64,000 bases of DNA. It comes from an uncultured Acetatifactor sp. Its GTDB lineage: Bacteria > Bacillota > Clostridia > Lachnospirales > Lachnospiraceae. Shown in pieces: positions 27,082-35,098 of this stretch. The stretch covers positions 1 through 64,000 of the forward strand of contig CAJGCP010000002.1 in assembly GCA_904501885.1 (NCBI GenBank), given 5' to 3'. Position 1 is the stretch's first letter. The number at the start of each line of letters is the position of its first letter. The notes beneath the pieces are model-generated. The model saw only the letters and a list, made by a program, of their open reading frames with translations, had not been told where the DNA came from and did not search any database. The translations under genes were made by a program, and so were the position numbers.

Positions 27082-28266
27082 TTGCTGGAGATTAAGACAA
27101 ATGATGCTGAATTTGCAGCCAAGATCGTTGTTGTAGGTGTTGGTGGTGCAGGTAATAATGCTGTAAATAGAATGATTGACGGACAGGTGATGGGCGTTGA
27201 ATTTATTGCCATTAATACGGACAAACAGGCGCTTCACCTTTGCAAAGCAACAAAATTAATACAGATTGGTGAGAAACTTACCAGAGGCCTTGGTGCAGGC
27301 GCCAACCCTGAGGTTGGAGAGAAAGCTGCAGAGGAGAGCGCGGACGAAATTGCTGCTATGTTGCAGGGGGCAGATATGGTTTTTGTTACCTGTGGTATGG
27401 GTGGCGGTACCGGTACCGGTGCAGCTCCTGTGGTTGCCAGACTTGCCAAGGAGATGGGCATTCTTACCGTTGGTGTTGTGACCAAGCCTTTCCGCTTTGA
27501 GTCAAGACCCCGTATGGTGAAGGCTCTTGCAGGAATTGAGAAAATTAAACAGTTTGTGGATACATTGATTGTAATTCCCAACGATAGATTGCTTGAAATT
27601 GTGGACAAGCGTACCAGCATGGCAGATGCTTTGAGAAAAGCAGATGAAGTGCTTTTGCAGGCAGTAAAGGGTATTACAGATTTGATTAATATTCCGGCCA
27701 TCATTAATCTGGACTTTGCAGATGTTCAGACGGTAATGAAGGACAAGGGTATTGCACATATTGGTATTGGTGAAGGAAAGGGAGAGACCAAGGCGTTAGA
27801 TGCTGTGAAGATGGCAGTGGAAAGTCCGCTTTTGGAAACTTCACTTTCCGGTGGTGCTACTCACGTGATTATCAATGTTACCGGTGACATCACGTTGTTA
27901 GATGCCAATGATGCGGCTACTTATGTGCAGGAGTTGACCGGAGATGATGTCAATATCATCTTTGGTGCCCAGGACGATGATTCCAAGCCTGATACCTGTA
28001 GTATCACAGTGATTGCAACCGGTTTGGAGGGCGCAACTCCCGTGAATAAGTTTGCCACCAGAGTGGCACCTAAGACACCGCCCACCCATACATTTAAGGA
28101 TAAAGTTCCTTCCACGCCTCCTGTATTTACAGCGGCACCCCCTCAGTTGAATACCACTCCTCCCGCTAACTTAAACGTGGTTCCCGGCATCCAGAAGCCT
28201 GTGGACATCCGCAGTTCCGTGCAGGAGAAGAGTCTGAAGATTCCTGATTTCCTTCAGAAGAAATAA
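27082..28266 (+). CDS. ftsZ: Cell division protein FtsZ
   Basis: FtsZ is the tubulin-like GTPase that forms the division ring. The GTP-binding loop GGGTGTG is at residues 107-113, preceded by VVGVGGAGNNAVNRM. The flexible linker is Pro-Thr-rich, and the C-terminal tail IPDFLQKK is the docking peptide for membrane anchors. I favour a TTG start at 27082 (MLEIKTND) because AAGGAGG lies eight bases before it and it matches the usual N-terminus. An ATG at 27061 would add seven residues and has no good ribosome site. A strong terminator follows. Confidence 0.95.
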   Translation: MLEIKTNDAEFAAKIVVVGVGGAGNNAVNRMIDGQVMGVEFIAINTDKQALHLCKATKLIQIGEKLTRGLGAGANPEVGEKAAEESADEIAAMLQGADMVFVTCGMGGGTGTGAAPVVARLAKEMGILTVGVVTKPFRFESRPRMVKALAGIEKIKQFVDTLIVIPNDRLLEIVDKRTSMADALRKADEVLLQAVKGITDLINIPAIINLDFADVQTVMKDKGIAHIGIGEGKGETKALDAVKMAVESPLLETSLSGGATHVIINVTGDITLLDANDAATYVQELTGDDVNIIFGAQDDDSKPDTCSITVIATGLEGATPVNKFATRVAPKTPPTHTFKDKVPSTPPVFTAAPPQLNTTPPANLNVVPGIQKPVDIRSSVQEKSLKIPDFLQKK

Positions 28267-28299
28267 AGCATTAGAGATCATAGAATCACTTGTATGAAA

Positions 28300-28335
28300 C
28301 CCCTCTTTATCGTCAGATAAGGAGGGGATTTTTTT
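28300..28335 (+). terminator. Rho-independent terminator after ftsZ
   Basis: CCCCTCTTTATC pairs with GATAAGGAGGGG (one T-G pair) around a four-base loop and is followed by ATTTTTTT. It separates the division cluster from the sporulation genes; its T run merges into a Spo0A box. Confidence 0.9.
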
Positions 28336-28401
28336 GTCGAAAAGAAATCTGTCCACCGATGCCTGTTTCGACGAAATACACTTTGCGGATGCTTTTATAA
28401 T
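28333..28401 (+). promoter_or_regulatory. Spo0A-type promoter of spoIIGA-sigE
   Basis: A perfect Spo0A box TTTGTCGAAAA lies at 28333-28343. An inverted one, TTTCGACGAA, at 28366-28375 differs from TTTCGACAAA at one base. A -10 TATAAT is at 28396-28401. There is no good -35 at 17 bases; the inverted box is centred near -38. This is the arrangement known for Spo0A-activated, SigA-dependent spoIIG promoters. Confidence 0.65.
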
Positions 28402-28424
28402 GGGTACAGAAAGGAAGTGGAACG

Positions 28425-29312
28425 GTGATTTATGAGTTATACATAGACAAATTATTTTTTCTGAATTTTATGATGAACTTTTATCTGCTGTCCCTGACAA
28501 ATACCAGTGCCTTTCGCAGAGTACCATTAAAAAAGATAGCGCTGGGTGCGTTGATAGGTACGTTGGGATTTTTAGTTCCCCTGTGCCTGCCATGGCATTA
28601 TGTTGTTCGAATTGCGATTGGTATGATTATGAATTGGATTGGAATGTTAAAAATAGTGTTTCCCCAGACGACGGGTAAGTATTTTTTCTTTGGTTGTGAA
28701 AAACTTGCCATTTATTCTTTTATTATGGGCGGCGCATTGATGTTTGTCTTAAAAATTTTACCGGAGAGTTTTCACAATTGGATCTTCGTCATTCTTACCG
28801 GTGGGGTGATTTGTCTGGCATTGATGCGATATCGCATAGGCCGGAGTCTTGGGGACAACATTTGTCAGGTGGATATGAAGGGTGCCGGGGGTGAGGTCAG
28901 CGTAAAAGGATTTTTCGATACGGGGAATGGATTGTTTGAGCCCATCAGCGGGAAGCCGGTTTGTGTGGTGGACGCTCATCTATATAGCACTCTTTGTGAC
29001 GAGGATGCAAACGGATTTCGTATTATACCATACACGACGATTGGAAAAAAAAGAGGGGTAATGCATGCTTCGTTATTGGAATGGATGGAGATACGATTCA
29101 GTGATGAACAAATTATGTTACAGAATGTTTACATCGCTTCGGGAGAGGAAATGTTGGAAGAATCCGACGTCCCGGAGGCGGAGCAGGTCAGAATTATTTT
29201 ACACCCGAAACTAATGGAAAATATGAATTTAAAGGAAAAGAAGCGAAAGGTGGTAAAATATGATTTTCAAGATAATGTTGCCCGGAAAAATCCTGCTCAA
29301 CCTGATACATAG
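28425..29312 (+). CDS. spoIIGA: Sigma-E processing peptidase SpoIIGA
   Basis: SpoIIGA is the membrane aspartic-type protease that removes the pro-sequence of Sigma-E in the mother cell after a forespore signal. About five membrane helices occupy residues 1-135. The cytoplasmic protease domain has the catalytic aspartate D165 in FFDTGNGLFEP, followed by GKPVCVVD and IIPYTTIGKKRGVM. The start is GTG with AAAGGAAG upstream. It overlaps sigE by 53 bases, so the two are translationally linked, as in Bacillus. Confidence 0.93.
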   Translation: MIYELYIDKLFFLNFMMNFYLLSLTNTSAFRRVPLKKIALGALIGTLGFLVPLCLPWHYVVRIAIGMIMNWIGMLKIVFPQTTGKYFFFGCEKLAIYSFIMGGALMFVLKILPESFHNWIFVILTGGVICLALMRYRIGRSLGDNICQVDMKGAGGEVSVKGFFDTGNGLFEPISGKPVCVVDAHLYSTLCDEDANGFRIIPYTTIGKKRGVMHASLLEWMEIRFSDEQIMLQNVYIASGEEMLEESDVPEAEQVRIILHPKLMENMNLKEKKRKVVKYDFQDNVARKNPAQPDT

Positions 29313-29997
29313 AGAAGGATTTTTGAGACATAGGAGAGGGGAAATATATTACATTGGTGGGACAGATGTTTTGCCCCCTCCTTTAGATATCGAACTGGAA
29401 AATCAAATGATTCAGGAATTGGGAACAGATCTGGATGGCAATGCAAAGAGCATGTTGATTGAACACAATTTGCGTCTTGTGGTGTATATCGCTAAGAAGT
29501 TTGATAATACCGGAGTTGGCGTAGAAGATTTGATTTCTATTGGGACCATTGGGTTAATCAAGGCCATCAATACATTTAATCCGGACAAGAAGATTAAGCT
29601 GGCAACCTATGCATCCCGCTGCATCGAAAACGAGATTCTTATGTATTTACGCAAAACCAATAAGACCAAATTGGAGGTGTCTATTGATGAGCCGTTGAAT
29701 GTGGACTGGGACGGAAATGAACTGTTACTGTCGGATATTTTGGGAACTGAGGACGATTTGATTTATCGGGACATGGAAAGGGATGTGGAACGTAAACTGT
29801 TGATGAAGGCCATACAGAAACTGTCGGACCGGGAGAAGACCATTATCAATTTGCGATTTGGGTTAGATCATCCCAGCGGACAGGAGATGACACAAAAGGA
29901 CGTAGCTACCCTTCTTGGAATTTCGCAATCCTATATTTCCAGGATTGAAAAAAAGATTATGAAACAGTTAAAAAAAGAGATTAGTGTCTATATTTAA
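29260..29997 (+). CDS. sigE: Sporulation sigma factor Sigma-E (pro-form)
   Basis: Sigma-E directs early mother-cell transcription. The N-terminus is a roughly 30-residue hydrophobic-basic pro-sequence ending before EIYYIGGTDVLPPPL, the family landmark near the SpoIIGA cleavage site. Region 2 (NLRLVVYIAKKFDNTGVGVEDLIS), region 3 and the helix-turn-helix of region 4 (LGISQSYISRIEKKI) are intact. AAAGGTGG lies before the ATG. The start inside spoIIGA indicates coupled expression with its own protease. 245 residues is the normal length. Confidence 0.95.
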   Translation: MIFKIMLPGKILLNLIHREGFLRHRRGEIYYIGGTDVLPPPLDIELENQMIQELGTDLDGNAKSMLIEHNLRLVVYIAKKFDNTGVGVEDLISIGTIGLIKAINTFNPDKKIKLATYASRCIENEILMYLRKTNKTKLEVSIDEPLNVDWDGNELLLSDILGTEDDLIYRDMERDVERKLLMKAIQKLSDREKTIINLRFGLDHPSGQEMTQKDVATLLGISQSYISRIEKKIMKQLKKEISVYI

Positions 29998-30068
29998 TCT
30001 ATGCAAAAAAGGGTTTTTGGGGTACAATAGAAACACCCCTACAGGGGAGCACAGGAGAGATGCAGATT

Positions 30069-30377
30069 ATGATACAGAGAAGCGATATTTTGTCCATTGG
30101 TTTTTTGCAAAAATCTGAATATACGGGTAGCCATCAGGGACTGCGGTACCGATTAGAGAAAAGCAAGGTGGACGAGGAAGTGCGTCTCTTGGTAACCATA
30201 TGGCCGGAACCCTTCAATTTTTTGAATACACCGGAGGCAAATAAGATGACCCAGACTTTTTCCTTCGATGAAGGAGGGGTGGAAGAAGCTGTTGCGTGGA
30301 TGAATCGAAAGTTGGAAGAACATAGAACGCTTTGGGAGCAAAGCGCAGATAAATGGGATTCTTACGACAAATATTAA
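30069..30377 (+). CDS. Conserved-looking small cytosolic protein, unknown function
   Basis: I do not recognise it. The 102-residue product has no signal peptide or membrane segment. It has an N-terminal beta-like region (GLRYRLEKSK), a WPEPFNFLNTPE motif and a helical acidic end (AVAWMNRKLEEHR). I use ATG 30069 because AGGAGAG lies nine bases upstream; an ATG at 30060 abuts that site. It sits between sigE and a VanZ-like gene, where Bacillus has sigG directly after sigE. A sporulation link is only a guess. Confidence 0.65.
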   Translation: MIQRSDILSIGFLQKSEYTGSHQGLRYRLEKSKVDEEVRLLVTIWPEPFNFLNTPEANKMTQTFSFDEGGVEEAVAWMNRKLEEHRTLWEQSADKWDSYDKY

Positions 30378-30401
30378 TTCATACAAATTCGGAGTAAATA
30401 G

Positions 30402-30917
30402 ATGTTAGATTACATAGTGAGAGATATCATAGCCATTTCCAGATATCTTCCTGCCGGACTGCTTTTGGGCATACCTCTCGGACTTGTATTTCTGTCTTTT
30501 GGCGGACAAAAAAAGCATCATGGAAGAACCGGTAGATTTTTATTTGGATTATGTTTGGGATTTATATTGACGGTGACCTACTTTTCCAGGGAGATTGGAA
30601 GCGCCGGAGAAATCGTTGATTTAAGGTTGTTTTCTACGTGGGAAATTAATGTGAGAAATCGCGCCTACCTGGTGGAAAACTTATTGTTATTTATGCCTTT
30701 TGGCGCATGCTTTGGCATTGCTTATGGAAAGAAACCCATCTTGTGGCATGTGTTCCTGGTTGGTTTCGTTACCAGCCTCGGGATTGAGACCATGCAGCTG
30801 ATAACGAAACGGGGTGTTTTTCAACTGGATGACATCCTGACAAATGTCTTGGGAGCAGTGGCAGGAGGTCTGATTTATTTGATTTTACGGTCGGGCGAAA
30901 GGGGCAGGCAATCGTAG
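30402..30917 (+). CDS. VanZ-family membrane protein
   Basis: A 171-residue membrane protein with four or five hydrophobic segments and the VanZ signature: VENLLLFMPFGACFG, then SLGIETMQLITKRGVFQLDDILTNVLGAVAGG. VanZ proteins are linked to teicoplanin resistance in some clusters, but most copies have no known role. The neighbouring genes here are sporulation genes, with no vanHAX-like genes nearby, so resistance should not be assumed. It converges with sigG, ending 13 bases from it. Confidence 0.85.
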   Translation: MLDYIVRDIIAISRYLPAGLLLGIPLGLVFLSFGGQKKHHGRTGRFLFGLCLGFILTVTYFSREIGSAGEIVDLRLFSTWEINVRNRAYLVENLLLFMPFGACFGIAYGKKPILWHVFLVGFVTSLGIETMQLITKRGVFQLDDILTNVLGAVAGGLIYLILRSGERGRQS

Positions 30918-30930
30918 AATTACGCCGTTG

Positions 30931-31710
30931 TCAAGGGGTTAAATACCCTCTCATAGAGCGCAGGGCATTCTTTTCCAAACGGGAGACCTGTGCCTGGGAG
31001 ATGCCGATGCTTTCAGCCACTTCCATTTGTGTTTTGCCTTCAAAGAAGCGCAAGTTGATGATTTCCTGTTCCTTAGAATTTAATCGTTTCATAGCATCAC
31101 TGAGGGAGAGATGTTCCACCCACATCTCTTCCTTATTTTTTTTGTCGCTGATTTGGTCCATGACGTAAAGGGTATCGCCCCCGTCAGTGAAAATAGGTTC
31201 GTAGAGACTCATGGGACTTTGGATGGCATCCAGAGCATATACGATATCCTCTTTGGAAATGCCGATTTCCGAGGCGATTTCCTCGATGGTGGGTTCTTTG
31301 ATATTTTGCTTGGTCAAGGTTTCTTTGGCATAGATCGCTTTGTATGCGGTGTCTTTGAGAGAGCGGGAGACCCGAAGCGAACTGTTGTCACGCAGGAAGC
31401 GGCGGATCTCACCAATGATCATGGGGACAGCATAGGTAGAAAATTTCACATTGAGTGTGGCATCAAAATTATCGATTGCCTTAATCAGTCCCACGCATCC
31501 GATTTGAAACAAATCATCCACATTTTCATTGCTGGAGGAAAAACGTTTGATAACGCTTAATACCAGACGCAAATTTCCTTCGATGTATTGCTCTCTTGCG
31601 GACCGGTCACCTGCTTGTATACGTGCAAACAGTGCTTCCTTTTCTTCCGGTTTTAATAGGGGGAGTTTGGCGGTGTTTACGCCACATATTTCTACTTTTC
31701 CATTTGCCAT
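30931..31710 (-). CDS. sigG: Sporulation sigma factor Sigma-G
   Basis: Sigma-G drives late forespore transcription. The N-terminus KVEICGVNTAKLPLLKPEE is diagnostic. Region 2 (NLRLVLSVIKRF, DDLFQIGCVGLIKAIDNFD) and region 4 (LGISQ-type ESIGISQAQVSRLEK) are intact, and the 259 residues match the family. A ribosome site GCAGGAGG lies before the ATG. Unlike Bacillus, where sigG is co-directional with sigE, it is on the opposite strand here. gpr, a known Sigma-G target in Bacillus, is in this window at 35583. Confidence 0.95.
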   Translation of the reverse strand: MANGKVEICGVNTAKLPLLKPEEKEALFARIQAGDRSAREQYIEGNLRLVLSVIKRFSSSNENVDDLFQIGCVGLIKAIDNFDATLNVKFSTYAVPMIIGEIRRFLRDNSSLRVSRSLKDTAYKAIYAKETLTKQNIKEPTIEEIASEIGISKEDIVYALDAIQSPMSLYEPIFTDGGDTLYVMDQISDKKNKEEMWVEHLSLSDAMKRLNSKEQEIINLRFFEGKTQMEVAESIGISQAQVSRLEKNALRSMRGYLTP

Positions 31711-31741
31711 AAGAACCTCCTGCCAGATTTGATGTAGTATT

Positions 31742-31770
31742 AAGTATTGACTCGGTATGGGAATATATAC
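31742..31770 (-). promoter_or_regulatory. Candidate forespore-type promoter of sigG
   Basis: On the - strand GTATA (31770-31766) is followed after 17 bases by AATACTT (31748-31742). This resembles the Sigma-G/Sigma-F pattern GHATR...CATNHTA with five of seven in the -10. A similar GAATA...AATATTT pair faces the other way towards ylmC (31761-31788). These are matches by eye in AT-rich DNA. Confidence 0.35.
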
Positions 31771-31818
31771 CTGTAGGCAGGAATATTTTGTTAGGAAAGA
31801 AAAGAAGGAGAGAAGCAG

Positions 31819-32052
31819 ATGCTTTTGTCGGAATTAAAGTGTAAGGATGTGGTTAGTGTGAAGGAGTGCAGGAAGCTGGGGCGGGTGTGTGATTTGGAAT
31901 TTGATCCCTGTAGTGGATGTATCTGTAAAATATGCGTTCCGGGCTGTGGAAAGGTTCTTGGATTTTTGAACTGTGACCCGAATATTTCCATACCCTATAA
32001 GGATATTATCCAGATTGGGCCGGACATCATTCTCGTTGACATTCGTACCTAA
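31819..32052 (+). CDS. ylmC: YlmC/YmxH-family sporulation-associated protein
   Basis: A 77-residue protein with a PRC-barrel-like fold, starting LLSELKCKDVVSVKECRKLGRVCDLEFD and ending YKDIIQIGPDIILVDI. This fits the YlmC/YmxH family, which is largely restricted to spore formers and usually lies beside sigG, as here (divergent). It has an unusual run of cysteines (CSGCICKICVPGCGK). The molecular function is unknown. AAGGAGAGAAG precedes the ATG. Confidence 0.85.
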   Translation: MLLSELKCKDVVSVKECRKLGRVCDLEFDPCSGCICKICVPGCGKVLGFLNCDPNISIPYKDIIQIGPDIILVDIRT

Positions 32053-32114
32053 TAAGAGTAAAATTAGGGGTAGAAATACGGGAGAATTCCCAAGAAAATA
32101 TGGAGGAGTTCCAG

Positions 32115-32564
32115 ATGAAATGTCCTTTTTGTAATCATGCAGATACACGTGTCGTTGATTCCAGACCGGCAGAGGATCACAACTCTATCAGACGTCGTCG
32201 TGAATGTGATGAATGCGGCAAGAGATTTACAACATATGAGAAGATTGAGACGATTCCTTTGATTATCATCAAGAAGGATAATAACAGAGAGACCTACGAT
32301 AGGGCCAAGATCGAGGGTGGTGTGCTTCGTGCATGCCATAAGAGACCTGTCAGTGCACAGCAGATTACCAATCTGGTGGACGAAGTGGAAAATGAAATCT
32401 TCAACTTAGAAGAGAAGGAAATTCCCAGTCAGGTAATTGGTGAACTTCTCATGAACAAGATTAAAAATCTTGACCCGGTTGCCTATGTTAGATTTGCATC
32501 CGTTTACAGAGAGTTTAAGGATGTGAACACTTTCATGGATGAGCTGAAGAAAATGTTAAAATAA
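32115..32564 (+). CDS. nrdR: Transcriptional repressor NrdR
   Basis: NrdR represses ribonucleotide reductase genes when dATP is high. It has an N-terminal zinc ribbon (CPFC...CDECGKRF) followed by an ATP-cone domain (IIIKKDNNRETYDRAKIEGGVLRAC and onwards). I start at ATG 32115 (MKCPFCNH), which gives the standard 149 residues and has GGAGG eight bases upstream; an ATG at 32100 would add five residues and overlaps that site. No ribonucleotide reductase gene is in the window. Its end overlaps the opposing SpoVB-like gene by nine bases. Confidence 0.94.
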   Translation: MKCPFCNHADTRVVDSRPAEDHNSIRRRRECDECGKRFTTYEKIETIPLIIIKKDNNRETYDRAKIEGGVLRACHKRPVSAQQITNLVDEVENEIFNLEEKEIPSQVIGELLMNKIKNLDPVAYVRFASVYREFKDVNTFMDELKKMLK

Positions 32565-33890
32565 ATGCAGATGTTTTTTCAGTGTCAGCAGGTAAAAGAG
32601 GCATACGAACAACTGGCATCCAAGGACACCCCAAAGATAGCCCGTCATGCCGACGGTGGGAACTGCCAGAAATACGAAGCCTAAGCGCAGAGCTAAGCCG
32701 CCCAGATTGATCAGGAAGAGCTGGTTCACCAGTCCCAATCCCTGTAGAATGCCTGAAAGAGTTGTATCCAGGTACAGGAAGGGGCAGATGAAACTTAGGG
32801 TTGTAATGAAATACCCTGCCAGAGGACTTTGGAATACGGTGTTGCCCAGCCATCTGCCTGACATAAGGAAGAAGAGCATGCTTAAAAATCCCAGTGCACC
32901 ACAGTAGCGAATGGTTTTCTTTGTGGTGTCAGCCACCTTTTCCATATTACCCATTGCTTGATTCTCGGATATTTCAGGAAGGAGCAGAATGGAGATAGAG
33001 CTGGTCAGGGCATTGGGAAAAAAGATAAAGGGAAGTGCCATTCCCGTGAATACACCATACACACGAAGAGCGGTTGCGTTGTCATAGCCATAGTTTCTCA
33101 AACCGGCGGGCAATGAAACCGCTTCAATGCTTTGTAGGATATTTAAAGCAATGCGATTGGCCGTAAGGGGAAGCACCATGGCCATAATTAGTTTGGCATT
33201 CCTTCGTTGGCACATGGCAGGGATATTACAAGAAGACGCTTTGCGGGACAGTAACAGCGGGATAGAGGCAAAGACCATAGAAAAGATTTCTCCCACTGTG
33301 AGCCCTAAAACGGCAGATAGTATGGAGGGGAGCTGTTGGGAAAGAACAGGGTGGTTGGTACATAGGTAGACACACCCCACCCGTACCATCTGCTCCACTA
33401 ATTGGGAGGAAGCCGGAATACCGGCTTTTTTTCGTCCATAAAAATAGCCATTGATACAGGCGTGAACTGAACTAAATGGAATGGAAAATGCAAGGATACG
33501 CAAGAGGGGAATGCATCGTGCCTCCTGCAGATAATACCGGCCGATGGGATCTGCAAACACATAGATGATTCCGGTCAGCAACAAGGCGATAGGCGTAGAA
33601 ATCAGTAGCCCTGTCCAAAGTGGCGTTATTCTGTCTGCTTCTGCTTCTTTGGTGTTTTCTGCTACCAGTTTCGAAATGCCAGTTTGAAAACCTGCAGCAG
33701 AGAGAGAAAAAGAAATGGAAAGGACGGGGCTGAGCAGCTGATATAACCCCATTCCCTCCTCGCCAAACAGTCGGGAAAGGTAAATGCGATAGAAGAACCC
33801 GATGATTCGGCTGAGGAATCCTGTCAGAGTTAAAATCAAAGTTCCGTAGAGCAAAGGATGTGCGGATTTATTTCTGGATTTCAATTGCAT
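32556..33890 (-). CDS. SpoVB-like polysaccharide/lipid flippase (MOP superfamily)
   Basis: A 444-residue polytopic protein with about 12-14 membrane helices. The N-terminus (LILTLTGFLSRIIGFFYRIYLSRLFGEEGMGLYQLL) and the motif LVEQMVRVG are typical of the SpoVB/MurJ branch, which moves lipid-linked wall precursors across the membrane. SpoVB is needed for the spore cortex in Bacillus. The sporulation neighbours make SpoVB plausible, but MurJ-type function cannot be excluded. It is on the - strand, and its end overlaps nrdR. Confidence 0.85.
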   Translation of the reverse strand: MQLKSRNKSAHPLLYGTLILTLTGFLSRIIGFFYRIYLSRLFGEEGMGLYQLLSPVLSISFSLSAAGFQTGISKLVAENTKEAEADRITPLWTGLLISTPIALLLTGIIYVFADPIGRYYLQEARCIPLLRILAFSIPFSSVHACINGYFYGRKKAGIPASSQLVEQMVRVGCVYLCTNHPVLSQQLPSILSAVLGLTVGEIFSMVFASIPLLLSRKASSCNIPAMCQRRNAKLIMAMVLPLTANRIALNILQSIEAVSLPAGLRNYGYDNATALRVYGVFTGMALPFIFFPNALTSSISILLLPEISENQAMGNMEKVADTTKKTIRYCGALGFLSMLFFLMSGRWLGNTVFQSPLAGYFITTLSFICPFLYLDTTLSGILQGLGLVNQLFLINLGGLALRLGFVFLAVPTVGMTGYLWGVLGCQLFVCLFYLLTLKKHLHLF

Positions 33891-33943
33891 AATGTACGGA
33901 ATTCCTGAGATGGTTTTCTACAAAATATATGCATGGACTTACA

Positions 33944-33973
33944 TTGACAGAACAAAAGAGAAAATGATATATT
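33944..33973 (+). promoter_or_regulatory. Vegetative promoter of mnmA
   Basis: A perfect TTGACA (33944-33949) is followed after 18 bases by TATATT (33968-33973). Transcription would begin near 33980, about 24 bases before the chosen mnmA start. Confidence 0.75.
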
Positions 33974-34003
33974 GAAAACAGAAATGCGGAAAGGAAAGTG
34001 GCT

Positions 34004-35041
34004 ATGAAGACGGTTTTGGTAGGTCTATCCGGAGGGGTTGATTCTTCGGTATGTGCTTATCTGTTAAAAAAGAATGGATATCGGGTAATCGGTGTCACCC
34101 TGCGTTTGGGACAGGGGGAGGAAGCGGCGGAGGATGCAGCCAAGGTAGCCAGACATTTGGAGATTCCTTTTCATGTGGTGGATTATAGGGAACAATTCCG
34201 GTGCAAAGTCATCGATTATTTTATCAAGGAGTATACGGAAGGCAAAACCCCGAATCCTTGTATCCGTTGTAACCGTTATATGAAATGGGAGGCCATGCTA
34301 CAGCTTGCAGATGAAATGGGCGCAGAGTACATTGCCACAGGTCACTATGCCAGAATTGACCGCCTGCCCAATGGCAGATTGGCCATCCGCAACTCGGTGA
34401 CGGCTGGGAAGGACCAGACCTATGCGCTGTATCTATTGACCCAGGAGCAGTTGGAACGTACCCTAATGCCCATCGGAGAGTATACCAAGGAGCAGATACG
34501 GGAACTGGCAAAAGAGGCGAAAATTCCGGTGGCAGACAAGCCGGACAGTCAGGAAATTTGTTTTGTGCCGGAGGATGACTACGCGGCATTTATTGATGCC
34601 AACTTACCTGAGGACGTAAGCCTGACAGGGAATTTTGTCACCAGGGAAGGACGGGTGTTGGGGCCCCATAAGGGTATCACCCACTACACCAAAGGGCAGA
34701 GACGGGGATTGGATTTGCCCATGGGAGAGCGGGTTTTTGTAACCGGAATTTGTCCGGATACAAAGGACGTGATTATTGGAAAAAACGAAGAATTATTTAC
34801 AACCAGAGTGATCTGTGAGGATGTCAACTATATGGGAATGGAAGCGTTGGAAGAACCCCGCAGGGTCTGGGCAAAGATCAGATATAATCATAAGGGAGAG
34901 TATTGTACCATTCGTCAGATATCAGAAAGTAGGATAGAAGCGATTTTTGAAGCCCCTGTGCGGGCAGCTACACCGGGACAGGCGCTTTGCTTTTACGAAG
35001 GGGAGTATCTGCTGGGCGGAGGTACCATAACAGAAAAATAA
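34004..35041 (+). CDS. mnmA: tRNA-specific 2-thiouridylase MnmA
   Basis: MnmA thiolates U34 of tRNAs for Lys, Glu and Gln, using ATP and a persulfide. The PP-loop motif GLSGGVDSS is at the N-terminus. The two catalytic cysteines are C86 (NPCIRC) and C186 (SQEIC). The C-terminal beta domain is intact. I use ATG 34004 with GGAAAG upstream; a GTG two codons earlier is possible. Its tRNA substrates include tRNA-Glu isoacceptors with a U at position 34, not the CTC isoacceptor encoded in this window. Confidence 0.94.
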   Translation: MKTVLVGLSGGVDSSVCAYLLKKNGYRVIGVTLRLGQGEEAAEDAAKVARHLEIPFHVVDYREQFRCKVIDYFIKEYTEGKTPNPCIRCNRYMKWEAMLQLADEMGAEYIATGHYARIDRLPNGRLAIRNSVTAGKDQTYALYLLTQEQLERTLMPIGEYTKEQIRELAKEAKIPVADKPDSQEICFVPEDDYAAFIDANLPEDVSLTGNFVTREGRVLGPHKGITHYTKGQRRGLDLPMGERVFVTGICPDTKDVIIGKNEELFTTRVICEDVNYMGMEALEEPRRVWAKIRYNHKGEYCTIRQISESRIEAIFEAPVRAATPGQALCFYEGEYLLGGGTITEK

Positions 35042-35054
35042 AAATGAGCAACAA

Positions 35055-35086
35055 AAAAGCACCCACATGACGGTATGGGTGCTTTT
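35055..35086. terminator. Bidirectional terminator between mnmA and rpsT
   Basis: AAAAGCACCCA pairs with TGGGTGCTTTT around a ten-base loop. T-rich sequence follows on both strands (TTTTGTTTTG on +, TTTTTTGTTG on -), so it can end both convergent genes. Confidence 0.9.
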
Positions 35087-35098
35087 GTTTTGTCTTTA

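Noticed and set aside
28451..28465. CodY-like 11/15 match inside spoIIGA
   Set aside because: It is within AT-rich coding sequence for membrane residues and shows how easily such matches arise.
30402..30917. Glycopeptide resistance locus based on the VanZ-like gene
   Set aside because: There are no ligase, dehydrogenase or dipeptidase genes nearby, and VanZ-like proteins are common without resistance.
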